Assembly: GCA_037446115.1 (NCBI GenBank) | Contig: JBBIJF010000042.1 | Coordinates: 1 to 29,460 of the forward strand | Reading direction: 5' to 3' | From: JANWXD01 sp037446115 | Lineage (GTDB): Bacteria > Acidobacteriota > Terriglobia > Bryobacterales > Bryobacteraceae | Length of the DNA stretch: 29,460 nucleotides | In this document: piece after piece, positions 22,505 to 29,460 of the stretch | How positions within the stretch are numbered: position 1 is the stretch's first letter | How the letters are laid out: each line of letters starts with the position of its first letter | Program-made: the position numbers and the translations under genes | Notes under the pieces: model-generated | Told to the model about the DNA's origin: nothing | Seen by the model: only the letters and a program-made list of their open reading frames with translations | Databases searched by the model: none

Positions 22505-24288
22505 AACGCCCGTCGCCGGCGGGCCTCCTCGGCACGTCCCTGGCGGTCCAGGCAGGTGCTTTCCAGCAAGAACACACGAGGAAACACGACATACGCCAAC
22601 GGGTGCTCCCCGAACGGAGACGGGAAGCCGTAGACGCCCAGTAAAGGGCAACCTTGCTCAGCCTTGCCCGCTTCGATCAGCGCCCAGGCCTCCAGCACGT
22701 GGAGCGGCTCGCCCGAGAAGGGATCGCTCCGCCGCCGGAGTTCGCCCAGCACGCGGGCGGCCTCGTCGTACTGCCGCGAGAACAGCAGCCCGTAAGCAAT
22801 CGCCGCCAGCCGTTCGCGCTCCTCAAACGGAAACTCGCGCCGTGCGCGCGCTTCCAGTTCGGCAGCCGGCGCCGCTCCGCCGGCAAGAAACAGGCAGAGG
22901 CGCGCCCAGGACCGCACAAGGCCCGACTGCGCCCGCTGCGCGGCCTCACCGGCATACTTCCGGGCCCCGGCCAAGTCCGAGTCTGCGAGCCGCCACGCCG
23001 CGATCTGCGCGCCGGCCCACGCCGCCGCTTCCGCAGAACCGAGTTGCGGGATCACCTCCCGCAGTCGTTTCTCCGCCGCGTCGCGCTTCCCCGTCAGCCC
23101 TTCCCACTGCGCCCGGCGCACTGCCGTGAAGGGATCGCCTGCCTTCCGGCGTCCGCCCAGATATTCCTCGAAAATCTTGCTGGCGCCTTCGCAGTCGCCG
23201 CTCATCAGGCGTGCCCGAGCCGCCTTGTAAAGAGGTGCACCGGCAAGGAACGCCGGGTTGCGCTCGTACGCCTGCCGGTAAAACCGTTCCGCCTCCCCGA
23301 AGCGGCCCAGATAGTAATTCACGTCACCCAGCGAGTCGAGCGGATTCGCCTCCCCGGGCGCCAGCCGCTGGTATTCCTCCAGAGCCCGCCGCGCCGCATC
23401 CGCATTGCGCGCCACGGCCTCGGCGTATCCCAGCTCGTTCCACACCAGCGGATTGAAGGGCTCAAGCCGCGCCACCTCCCGGTAACGCGCCGCCCCCTGC
23501 GCGACCTCGCCCGCGGCCAGTTCCGCTGCACCCAGCGACCGCAGTGCCGCCGCGTCCCGCGGTGTCAACTGCACCAGTTGCCGGAGAGCCTGGATCCGGG
23601 CCCCGGTATCCTCCCGCACCGTCGCCGCCAGCACGCCGAGCCGGAGCCGGTCCACTTCGCCAAACCGTGTCGCCTGCCCCGCAGCCAGATCCAGCACGCG
23701 CGCCGCGCCCGCCCGGTCCCCTTGCGCAAGCAGGAGCTCGGCCCAGCGAAAGTAAGGAGCCGCAAAGCCCGGATCCGCCGCAAGCGCCTCCCGGTACGAA
23801 TTCGCCGCCGCCGGGCCCGCCTGAAGACGCCCTTCCGCATAATGCCGCAGCGCCCGAAGACTCCGCGTGCCCGGTCGAAGCGCCGACGCATCGAGCGATC
23901 GTCCCAAAGACGCAAGCAGCTCCGGCAATTGGTTCAGGGCGCCCTCGAGCGCCACGGAGCGGATCTCACGCTGCGAAGCCAGATCCTCGACGCTCGCCCG
24001 CACACGGATCCGGCCGCCTTCCACGGCGAAGTACCCGTTCACCGCGCCGCCGCTCCCCGCCGCCAGAGCATCGCCGCGAGAAAGCGCCACCTGAGCGCTC
24101 CAGCGCGTCGAAGTGGCAAGTTGCTCGGACACGGAGACCGCAATCGCGGCTCCGACCCAGTCCTCCGATCGCGTCGGACTCAGGTTCTCGAAGGGAAGCA
24201 GCCACAGACGGGCATGCTCGCTTGGCTGGCGGGACCCGCAGCCGCTCGCAAGGACGAGCGCAACCGCCGCGAACCGTGCGCCCCTCAC
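22474..24288 (-). CDS. TPR lipoprotein-like protein with TolB-like N-terminal domain
   Basis: A 604-residue exported protein. The N-terminus ends in AVALVLASGC, a probable type II signal with the acylated Cys17; residue -3 is Ala, not the usual Leu, so the lipobox is imperfect. Residues about 25-125 (LWLLPFENLSPTRSEDWVG and a following helix-strand pattern) resemble the TolB N-terminal-like domain found before TPRs. About 130-600 are helical repeats of TPR type (ALRHYAEGRLQAG, NPLDSLGDVNYYLGRFGEAERFYRQA, NELGYAEAVARNADAARRALEEY). Start GTG 24288 overlaps the preceding TPR stop in GTGA. It is the third gene after the PBP. It may be an outer-membrane scaffold or activator of that PBP; no enzymatic domain is seen. 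Confidence 0.85.
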   Translation of the reverse strand: MRGARFAAVALVLASGCGSRQPSEHARLWLLPFENLSPTRSEDWVGAAIAVSVSEQLATSTRWSAQVALSRGDALAAGSGGAVNGYFAVEGGRIRVRASVEDLASQREIRSVALEGALNQLPELLASLGRSLDASALRPGTRSLRALRHYAEGRLQAGPAAANSYREALAADPGFAAPYFRWAELLLAQGDRAGAARVLDLAAGQATRFGEVDRLRLGVLAATVREDTGARIQALRQLVQLTPRDAAALRSLGAAELAAGEVAQGAARYREVARLEPFNPLVWNELGYAEAVARNADAARRALEEYQRLAPGEANPLDSLGDVNYYLGRFGEAERFYRQAYERNPAFLAGAPLYKAARARLMSGDCEGASKIFEEYLGGRRKAGDPFTAVRRAQWEGLTGKRDAAEKRLREVIPQLGSAEAAAWAGAQIAAWRLADSDLAGARKYAGEAAQRAQSGLVRSWARLCLFLAGGAAPAAELEARARREFPFEERERLAAIAYGLLFSRQYDEAARVLGELRRRSDPFSGEPLHVLEAWALIEAGKAEQGCPLLGVYGFPSPFGEHPLAYVVFPRVFLLESTCLDRQGRAEEARRRRAFYERLLSPGD

Positions 24289-25097
24289 AGCGGCCGCGGC
24301 GGCGACGCCATCAGATCCTTGAACTCCGGCACCTCTTGCAGACTGGCGAACTCAGGCTCCTCCAGGAACTTCTTCCGTTCCTTGAAGCCCTCCTCCAAAG
24401 CCTTGCGCACGTAGAGCAGCGCCCGGTCCGTCATTCCCGCATTCGCATAGGTCTTGGCGAGGAAATAGTAAAACCGCGCCCGCTCCTCTACGCTGCGCTC
24501 CTGCAGCATCACCCCGTAGGTACCGCGGTGCTCGAACACCTCCGGATCGAGTGCCAGAGCCTTCTGATAGGCCGCGAACGCATCCTTGTATTTCTTGCGG
24601 GCAAAGTACGCTGTTCCCAGATTGCTGTAAATCGAAGCAGAGTTCGGATTGATCTTCAGAGCCTTACGGTATTCCTTAATTGCACGCCGGTAATTTTTCT
24701 TGGCGTAGTAAAGAGCGCCTAAGTTATTGATAGCTTCCGCATACTTCCGGTTCAGCTTGATTGCCGTCTCATAGTGCCGCTTGGCGGTGTCGAGCTCCAT
24801 CAGCTGGTGGTAGGCAATCCCCATTTTGTTCCAGATGACGGGGTGCGGCGTTGCGCGCAGCGCCTCGCTGTAGGCCTCGATGGCCTCCCGGTACATCTTC
24901 CGGGCCATGTAGACGTCGCCGCGTTTCTCCGGCGTCAGCGGCGCGGGAGCCGGCGCCGCAGGCGCGATGCCGGCGGGCTGGGGAATGCTGGTCGAAACCT
25001 GCTGGGCCGCCGGCAACTCCTGGGCGCGGACGCTAAGGACTGCCATCAGGCCGGCCGGCAGCAGGGCGGCGACAGCTGCCTTGACGGTGGATGTCAT
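24285..25097 (-). CDS. Exported TPR protein
   Basis: A 270-residue protein with a signal peptide (MTSTVKAAVAALLPAGLMAVLSVRAQ) and then a Pro/Ala-rich linker. About residues 55-250 hold five TPR units, for example GDVYMARKMYREAIEAYSEA, KYAEAINNLGALYYAKKNYRRA, SASIYSNLGTAYFARKKYKDA and ARFYYFLAKTYANAGMTDRA. TPRs bind partner proteins, so a periplasmic adaptor role is likely. GGGAGGTGGAGC just before ATG is a good ribosome site. It starts 15 bases after the PBP stop and overlaps the next gene by four bases, so the three genes form one unit. Confidence 0.9.
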   Translation of the reverse strand: MTSTVKAAVAALLPAGLMAVLSVRAQELPAAQQVSTSIPQPAGIAPAAPAPAPLTPEKRGDVYMARKMYREAIEAYSEALRATPHPVIWNKMGIAYHQLMELDTAKRHYETAIKLNRKYAEAINNLGALYYAKKNYRRAIKEYRKALKINPNSASIYSNLGTAYFARKKYKDAFAAYQKALALDPEVFEHRGTYGVMLQERSVEERARFYYFLAKTYANAGMTDRALLYVRKALEEGFKERKKFLEEPEFASLQEVPEFKDLMASPPRPL

Positions 25098-25112
25098 GCT
25101 CCACCTCCCACC

Positions 25113-27647
25113 TTATTTAAACACATCCAACAGCCGCCGGAACCACCCTTTTTTGGGCTTCGTGCCGGCTCGTTTGTCTGCCAGTGCCGGGCGCCCGCTC
25201 GCCGCCGGGGCCTGCGCCACAGGGGCGCGCGTCGCGGCCTGAGCCGCCACCGCGGGAGGCGCCGCGGCCACTTGCGGCGCCGGGGCGGACTCCGGCGAAG
25301 CCGACTCCCACCCTGTAACGTGCGTGGCCAGTGCCTGGCCCGCCCCGTGCAGCCGGCACACCTCCACCGGCTGTGTGCCCGCGATGAACACTTCCGCCTG
25401 CACCCGCGGGCACGCAGGCGTCGCCAGTCCTCCGGACAGCGGATCCACATCCACCGTCACCACCCCGTCGGGCGGCTCAAACGGCGCCACCGAGCGGTAT
25501 TCCCGCAATTGGTGCGCGCGCTTCATGAACTCGGCCCAGATCGGCAGCGCCGACCGCGCTCCTTCCAGACCCAGCTCCCGGTTGTCGTCGAATCCCACCC
25601 ACACCGCGCACAGCAGCTTCGAGGTAAAGCCCACAAACCAGCCGTCGTGTGAGGTCCCCGTCTTTCCCGCCGCCGGTTGCCAGAACCCCCGCGCCCGCAC
25701 GCCCGCTCCCGTGCCGCGCCGCAGCACGTCTTCCATCAGGTTGACCATCATGTAGGCCACGCGCGGATCGAGCGCCGTCCGCTCTACAGGTTTGTACTGG
25801 TACAGGATTCGCCCGCTCTGGTCCCGCACCAGCTTGAGCCAGTTAGGGGCTACGTAAACTCCTTGATTGGCGAACACCGTGTAAGCCCCCGCCACTTCGA
25901 GCGGCGTCACCTCGTACGCCCCCAGCGCCACCGCCGGCGTCGCCTTGATCCTCATGTTCAACCCGCAGCGCACCGCCAGATCCACCACCGCGTCGTAGCC
26001 CACCATTTCGGCAACTTTTACCGTGGAAACATTCAGCGACTTGACCAGCGCTTCGCGCAGGGTCACCGTGCCGTGATACTCGTTCTTGTAATTTGCCGGC
26101 GTATAAGGCTTGTCGTCGAACCAGAAGGTCGTCGGAACGTCCGGCACGGTGCTCACCGGAGTCAGATATTCGGAACGGCCTTCCAGAGCCGTATTCAGCG
26201 CCGCCGCGTAGACGAAGGGTTTGAAGGCCGACCCGGGCTGCCGCCTCGCCAGCGCCCGGTTCAACTGGCTCTGCCCGTAGTCCCGCCCTCCGATCAGTGC
26301 CTTGACCTCGCCCGTGTGCGGATCCAGCGCCACCAGAGCCACCTGCGCCTGCGGATGCGGTCCCTTGCGGCCGCGCCACCGCCGCTCGACCTGCTGGTCC
26401 ACTTCCTCCAGCCCCAGGCGCACCGCCTCCGCCGCGGCCCGCTGCAGGTTCAGATCGAGCGTCGTGTAAATGCGGTACGAACTGCCCTGAAAATCGTGGT
26501 CCTGAAACCGCTCTTGCAGCTCATCATTGACCAGATCCACAAAGTACGGAGCGTCGCTCGATTCCCCTCCCCCTTTCACCACCGTCAGCGGAGCGGTCAC
26601 GGCCGCCGCATACTGCTCCTCGGTGATGAAGCCGTTCTCCCGCATCAGCGCCAGCACCACGTTGCGGCGGGCTCGCGCCCGTTCCGGCCAGCGCACCGGA
26701 TTGGTGTAGCTCGGCCGCTGAATCAGCCCCGCCAGCGTCGCGGCTTCCGGCAGCGTCAGCTCCCGCAGATCCTTTCCGAAGTACGCCCGCGCCGCCTCGC
26801 CGAAACCCCGGATGGCGAAACTCCCCCGCCGCCCCAGATCCACGTGGTTGGCGTAGTACTCGAAAATTTGCTCCTTGGTCAGCTTCTGTTCCAGATGCAG
26901 CGTGATCAGCACCTCGGCCGCCTTCCGCCGCCAGGTCTTCCGCGTATCCAGCCACAGGCTCCGGGCCAGCTGCATGCTCAGCGTCGAGGCGCCTTGCTCC
27001 ATCCGCCGCTCCTTGAGATCCACATAGGCGGCCTTCACAATCCGCAGCGGATCGAAACCCGAATGCTGGAAAAACCGTTTGTCTTCGGCCGCAATCACCG
27101 CATCCACGAGCACCTTCGGGATGTCTTCGAAACGCACCGGGCGGCGCTTCTCCCGGTTCCGGTTGAATAAATTCGTGATTAACTCCGGCTCGAGCAAATA
27201 CTGCGTGCGCGCCGTGTTGTCCCGCAGCGAGACGATCTCCACCACGCGCCCGCCCGCAAACTTGATCACTCCGGGTTCCGGATCGAAGTAGGAATCCCGT
27301 CCCGGAAAAATCTCAATGGCGTTCTCCCGCAGGTGGTACCAGCCCAGCGGGTTCGTGCTGGATTCCGTGTAGCCGCTCCGGCGTAACTGGGCCGCAATCT
27401 CCTCCGGCGTGATCTCTTCGCCGAGCCACACGACCTTCGGCGCGGCAAAGATCATGGAAGTGGTCTCGTACGGCCCCCGGGCCAGTTTCTCGTCAATGAG
27501 CCGCGCGTACTTGCTGTAGTAATAGGTGAACGTGCCCAGCCCCACGGCGCCGCATAACAACGCCAGCACCAGCAATAGCTTCCCCACCGGGTGCATCAGA
27601 AAGCGTACCAGCATGGCATTTCGCGGCACGCGGAACCGAATCGCCAC
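25113..27647 (-). CDS. Class A penicillin-binding protein, PBP1B type
   Basis: Bifunctional peptidoglycan synthase of 844 residues, anchored in the inner membrane by one N-terminal segment (about residues 17-40). Residues about 75-115 resemble the UB2H region of PBP1B (LRRSGYTESSTNPLGWYHLR). The glycosyltransferase domain has Glu188 in AAEDKRFFQHSGFDP, GASTLSMQLARS and YANHVDLG. The transpeptidase has SxxK at Ser473 (SAFKPF), SLN in KSLNVSTVKV and KTGTS. A C-terminal Ala/Pro-rich stretch and a basic end (KPKKGWFRRLLDVFK) follow. The start is GTG 27647 with GAGGAAAAG 9 bases upstream; an AATAAT at 27665-27670 could be a -10. Neighbouring TPR genes suggest activators. Confidence 0.95.
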   Translation of the reverse strand: MAIRFRVPRNAMLVRFLMHPVGKLLLVLALLCGAVGLGTFTYYYSKYARLIDEKLARGPYETTSMIFAAPKVVWLGEEITPEEIAAQLRRSGYTESSTNPLGWYHLRENAIEIFPGRDSYFDPEPGVIKFAGGRVVEIVSLRDNTARTQYLLEPELITNLFNRNREKRRPVRFEDIPKVLVDAVIAAEDKRFFQHSGFDPLRIVKAAYVDLKERRMEQGASTLSMQLARSLWLDTRKTWRRKAAEVLITLHLEQKLTKEQIFEYYANHVDLGRRGSFAIRGFGEAARAYFGKDLRELTLPEAATLAGLIQRPSYTNPVRWPERARARRNVVLALMRENGFITEEQYAAAVTAPLTVVKGGGESSDAPYFVDLVNDELQERFQDHDFQGSSYRIYTTLDLNLQRAAAEAVRLGLEEVDQQVERRWRGRKGPHPQAQVALVALDPHTGEVKALIGGRDYGQSQLNRALARRQPGSAFKPFVYAAALNTALEGRSEYLTPVSTVPDVPTTFWFDDKPYTPANYKNEYHGTVTLREALVKSLNVSTVKVAEMVGYDAVVDLAVRCGLNMRIKATPAVALGAYEVTPLEVAGAYTVFANQGVYVAPNWLKLVRDQSGRILYQYKPVERTALDPRVAYMMVNLMEDVLRRGTGAGVRARGFWQPAAGKTGTSHDGWFVGFTSKLLCAVWVGFDDNRELGLEGARSALPIWAEFMKRAHQLREYRSVAPFEPPDGVVTVDVDPLSGGLATPACPRVQAEVFIAGTQPVEVCRLHGAGQALATHVTGWESASPESAPAPQVAAAPPAVAAQAATRAPVAQAPAASGRPALADKRAGTKPKKGWFRRLLDVFK

Positions 27648-27697
27648 TGTGCTTTTCCTCGACGATTATTCTCGCAGAAATGTGGCGCCGCCTGCCG

Positions 27698-28039
27698 CTA
27701 GCGCCCTGCCGTGGCCCGGAAATGGAGGTCCACGCTGTACCAGGTCAGCTCGACCGGCACCGTGTACCGCACCGTGACGCGCAGCCCCGGGCCGGCCCGC
27801 TCCAGGCGCACCTGTCCCATGCGTACCGGCAACCCCAGACGCGCCGCGCGGTCCACCACCGCCGTCGCCACCGCCTCCGGCGGCAGACGCGCCGGATCCG
27901 CGTCCCGCACCACCGCCTCCAGGGCGCGCTGAAATTCCAGATGCCGCAGGTAGGCCGGCGCCATCTTCGCCCCGAGATAGCCCAGCCCCGCAAGCAAAAG
28001 CACCGCCGCCGCCAGCCGCAGCCCCCGCTCCGCCGCCAC
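27698..28039 (-). CDS. Small single-pass membrane protein, DUF4845-like
   Basis: A 113-residue protein with one N-terminal membrane segment (LAAAVLLLAGLGYLGAK) and a soluble domain facing the periplasm or, less likely, the cytoplasm. The pattern (APAYLRHLEFQRALEAVVRDAD, then RLGLPVRMGQVRLERA and VRYTVPVELTWYSVDLHF) resembles DUF4845-type proteins of unknown role, though the match is weak. The start is GTG 28039, four bases after the proline dehydrogenase stop. It is in the same direction as and 50 bases before the PBP gene, so they may be cotranscribed. Confidence 0.7.
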   Translation of the reverse strand: MAAERGLRLAAAVLLLAGLGYLGAKMAPAYLRHLEFQRALEAVVRDADPARLPPEAVATAVVDRAARLGLPVRMGQVRLERAGPGLRVTVRYTVPVELTWYSVDLHFRATAGR

Positions 28040-28043
28040 GCCG

Positions 28044-28955
28044 CTACCTCCGCAGAAGATTGCGCAGCACCAGCAGCACGTTTGCCGGACGCTCCGCCAG
28101 CCGCCGCATCAGATACGGATACCATGCCTCCCCGTAAGGAACGTAGATGCGCACGAGGTAGCCCGCCCGCACCAGTCGCCGCTGCAGGTCGGTCCGGATT
28201 CCGTACAGCATCTGGAATTCGAACCGCTCCCGCGCGATCCCCTGCTCCCGCGCAAATCGGCAGGCGTGCGCGATCATCCGCGGATCATGCGTCGCCAGGC
28301 CCGGGTACACCCCGCGCAACAACAGAATTTCGGCCAGCTGCCGGAAGCTGGCGTTCACTTCTCTCCTACTCCGGAAGGCAATGGACTCCGGCTCGCGATA
28401 GGCGCCTTTACACAGCCGCACGGGAATTTTCTCGCCGCAAAGCATCTCCACATCGGCCCTGCTGCGGCGCAGGTACGCCTGAATCACTGCCCGCACGTGG
28501 CCGTGTCGCTGATGCATCTCCCTGACCAGCGCGAGCGTCCGCTCCACGTACGGGCTGGCTTCCATGTCCACCTCCACGGAGGTCTCCGCGGCCGTCGCGC
28601 GGGCGACCACCCGCTCCAGGTTCTGCCGGCACGCCTCCGTCGAAAGGTCCAGGCCGAATTGTGTCAGCTTCACCGACACGGTGGACCGCAAACCCTGCCG
28701 TGCGATCTGATCCAAGGCTTCCAGATACGCCCTCGCGGCGGCAGACGCCTCCTCGGCCGAGCTCACGTTCTCACCCAGCCGGTCCAGAGTCACCAGCAGC
28801 CCCCGGTGGTTGAGCCGGCGGCACACCGCCAGCGCTTCCTCCAGCGTGCGGCCCGCCACAAAACGCCGCGTCAACACGCCGGCCGTCCGGGAATGCTCCG
28901 CCCACCGCCGCAAACCTCGGTTCCGGGAAAGATAAAGCAGTACGCTCCGCAGCAT
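28044..28955 (-). CDS. Proline dehydrogenase
   Basis: FAD enzyme that oxidises proline to pyrroline-5-carboxylate, the first step of proline catabolism. The 303-residue single-domain form has the family motifs VSVKLTQFGLDLS, VEVDMEASPYVE, IPVRLCKGAYREPE, ATHDPRMIAHA, FEFQMLYGIR and YPYLMRRLAERPANV. The substrate-binding Arg pair of YxxRRLxE is present in MRRLAERPAN. No pyrroline-5-carboxylate dehydrogenase domain is fused and none is in the window. It lies nine bases after rmuC and four before the small membrane protein. Confidence 0.95.
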   Translation of the reverse strand: MLRSVLLYLSRNRGLRRWAEHSRTAGVLTRRFVAGRTLEEALAVCRRLNHRGLLVTLDRLGENVSSAEEASAAARAYLEALDQIARQGLRSTVSVKLTQFGLDLSTEACRQNLERVVARATAAETSVEVDMEASPYVERTLALVREMHQRHGHVRAVIQAYLRRSRADVEMLCGEKIPVRLCKGAYREPESIAFRSRREVNASFRQLAEILLLRGVYPGLATHDPRMIAHACRFAREQGIARERFEFQMLYGIRTDLQRRLVRAGYLVRIYVPYGEAWYPYLMRRLAERPANVLLVLRNLLRR

Positions 28956-28964
28956 GCGGGATCC

Positions 28965-29460
28965 TCAGCGCTCCTCGGGCAAGCGCGGATCCCGCGGATG
29001 CATGTCCACCCGATTCAGGCTCCGGGGTTCATCACCGGCCGCCGCACCGAGTTCATGCATGCGGCTCAAGGCCGGCAACAACCGGGCGTCCCAGGAACCC
29101 ACCGACTCGTTATATGCCTGGACCGCCTGCTCCAGATGCCGGCCCGCCTCGGCATAATACTCTGCCCACTTCTGCACGCGCTCGTAAAACTGCGCCGCCA
29201 CTTGACGCATCAATTCCGCATTCTCGGCCAGCCGGTGCTCGCGCCAGCCGAAGGCCGCCCCTTTCAAGATCGCAATCAGCGTCAGCGGCGTCGCCAGCAG
29301 CACCTTCTGCCGAACCGCCTCCTCCAGCAGCTTCGGGTTTCGCTCCAGTGCCGCGCTCAAGAAATGATCGCCCGGCAAAAAGAGCACCACCATCTCCGGA
29401 GCAGGTTGCAACTGGCTCCAGTACTGTTTGCTGGCCAGTTGCTCCACATGCCGGCTCACC
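28965..29460 (-). CDS. rmuC: DNA recombination protein RmuC (5' end cut by window)
   Basis: The 164 visible residues are the C-terminal part of an RmuC-family protein. Characteristic motifs are EMVVLFLPGDHFLSAAL, EEAVRQKVLLATPLTLIAILKG and AAFGWREHRLAENA. The family is linked to limiting recombination at inverted repeats and is predicted to have a nuclease-like core that follows a long coiled coil; the coiled coil would lie beyond the right edge. The last 30 or so residues are a charged tail. It is the first gene of the minus-strand run visible here, nine bases before proline dehydrogenase. Confidence 0.93.
   Translation of the reverse strand, partial: VSRHVEQLASKQYWSQLQPAPEMVVLFLPGDHFLSAALERNPKLLEEAVRQKVLLATPLTLIAILKGAAFGWREHRLAENAELMRQVAAQFYERVQKWAEYYAEAGRHLEQAVQAYNESVGSWDARLLPALSRMHELGAAAGDEPRSLNRVDMHPRDPRLPEER

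Noticed and set aside
22654..24414. Long plus-strand open frame opposite the TPR lipoprotein gene
   Set aside because: Composition-driven shadow: very basic, low-complexity protein with no motif; the opposite strand has TPR periodicity.
25677..27170. Long plus-strand open frame opposite the PBP gene
   Set aside because: Shadow of a class A PBP with all catalytic motifs on the other strand; Arg/His-rich translation.
1..29460. CRISPR arrays, insertion sequences, prophage, defence islands, tRNA or rRNA genes
   Set aside because: No regularly spaced repeats, transposase or integrase motifs, or structural RNA signatures were seen; nearly every base is in housekeeping or envelope genes.

Overview
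The window is about 29.5 kb of dense, GC-rich bacterial chromosome with no mobile elements, CRISPR arrays, rRNA or tRNA genes. It encodes lipid A/Kdo synthesis (WaaA, LpxK), a class A penicillin-binding protein, lipoproteins and a complete-looking hopanoid side-chain pathway, so the host is a Gram-negative, hopanoid-making bacterium. The style (high GC, many GTG/TTG starts, 4-base start/stop overlaps, hopanoid genes, CHRD protein, TPR proteins) is most like Acidobacteriota of the Bryobacterales/Solibacter type. That placement is inferred, not proven.

Layout. 1-892 (minus, cut at the left edge): 5-methyluridine RNA methyltransferase. 923-3740 (plus): trpS, an MFS exporter and a two-CBS-domain protein. 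3784-13443 (minus): one nine-gene hopanoid transcription unit in the order ispH, shc, hpnH, hpnA, hpnG, two zinc-dependent medium-chain dehydrogenases, hpnC, hpnD. 13605-16118 (plus): a soluble hybrid histidine kinase and an O6-alkylguanine-DNA alkyltransferase. 16042-18471 (minus): a single-chain fusion of Kdo transferase (WaaA) with lipid A 4'-kinase (LpxK). 18455-22504: a secreted protein of unknown function, a secreted cyclophilin, a CHRD-domain protein, glycerol kinase and a small unknown protein. 22474-29460 (minus): rmuC (cut at the right edge), proline dehydrogenase, a small membrane protein, a PBP1-type peptidoglycan synthase, and two TPR proteins, the last with a lipoprotein-like signal.

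How the genes fit together. The hopanoid operon starts with IspH, which supplies IPP/DMAPP. HpnD and HpnC build toward squalene, Shc cyclises it to hopene/diploptene, HpnH adds the adenosyl side chain and HpnG removes adenine to give ribosylhopane. Two polyol-dehydrogenase-like enzymes lie exactly where a reductase making bacteriohopanetetrol from ribosylhopane would be expected; that step lacks a well-established enzyme. hpnE, the last squalene-forming step, is not in the window. The envelope theme continues in the WaaA-LpxK fusion and in the PBP/TPR/TPR-lipoprotein cluster, which looks like a synthase with candidate Lpo-type activators.

Regulation. There are almost no long intergenic gaps; the largest are 13444-13604 and 19749-19934. 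Several genes (ogt, the cyclophilin, glpK) have a -10-like hexamer only 6-7 bases before the start codon, which suggests leaderless transcription. No strong rho-independent terminators were seen.
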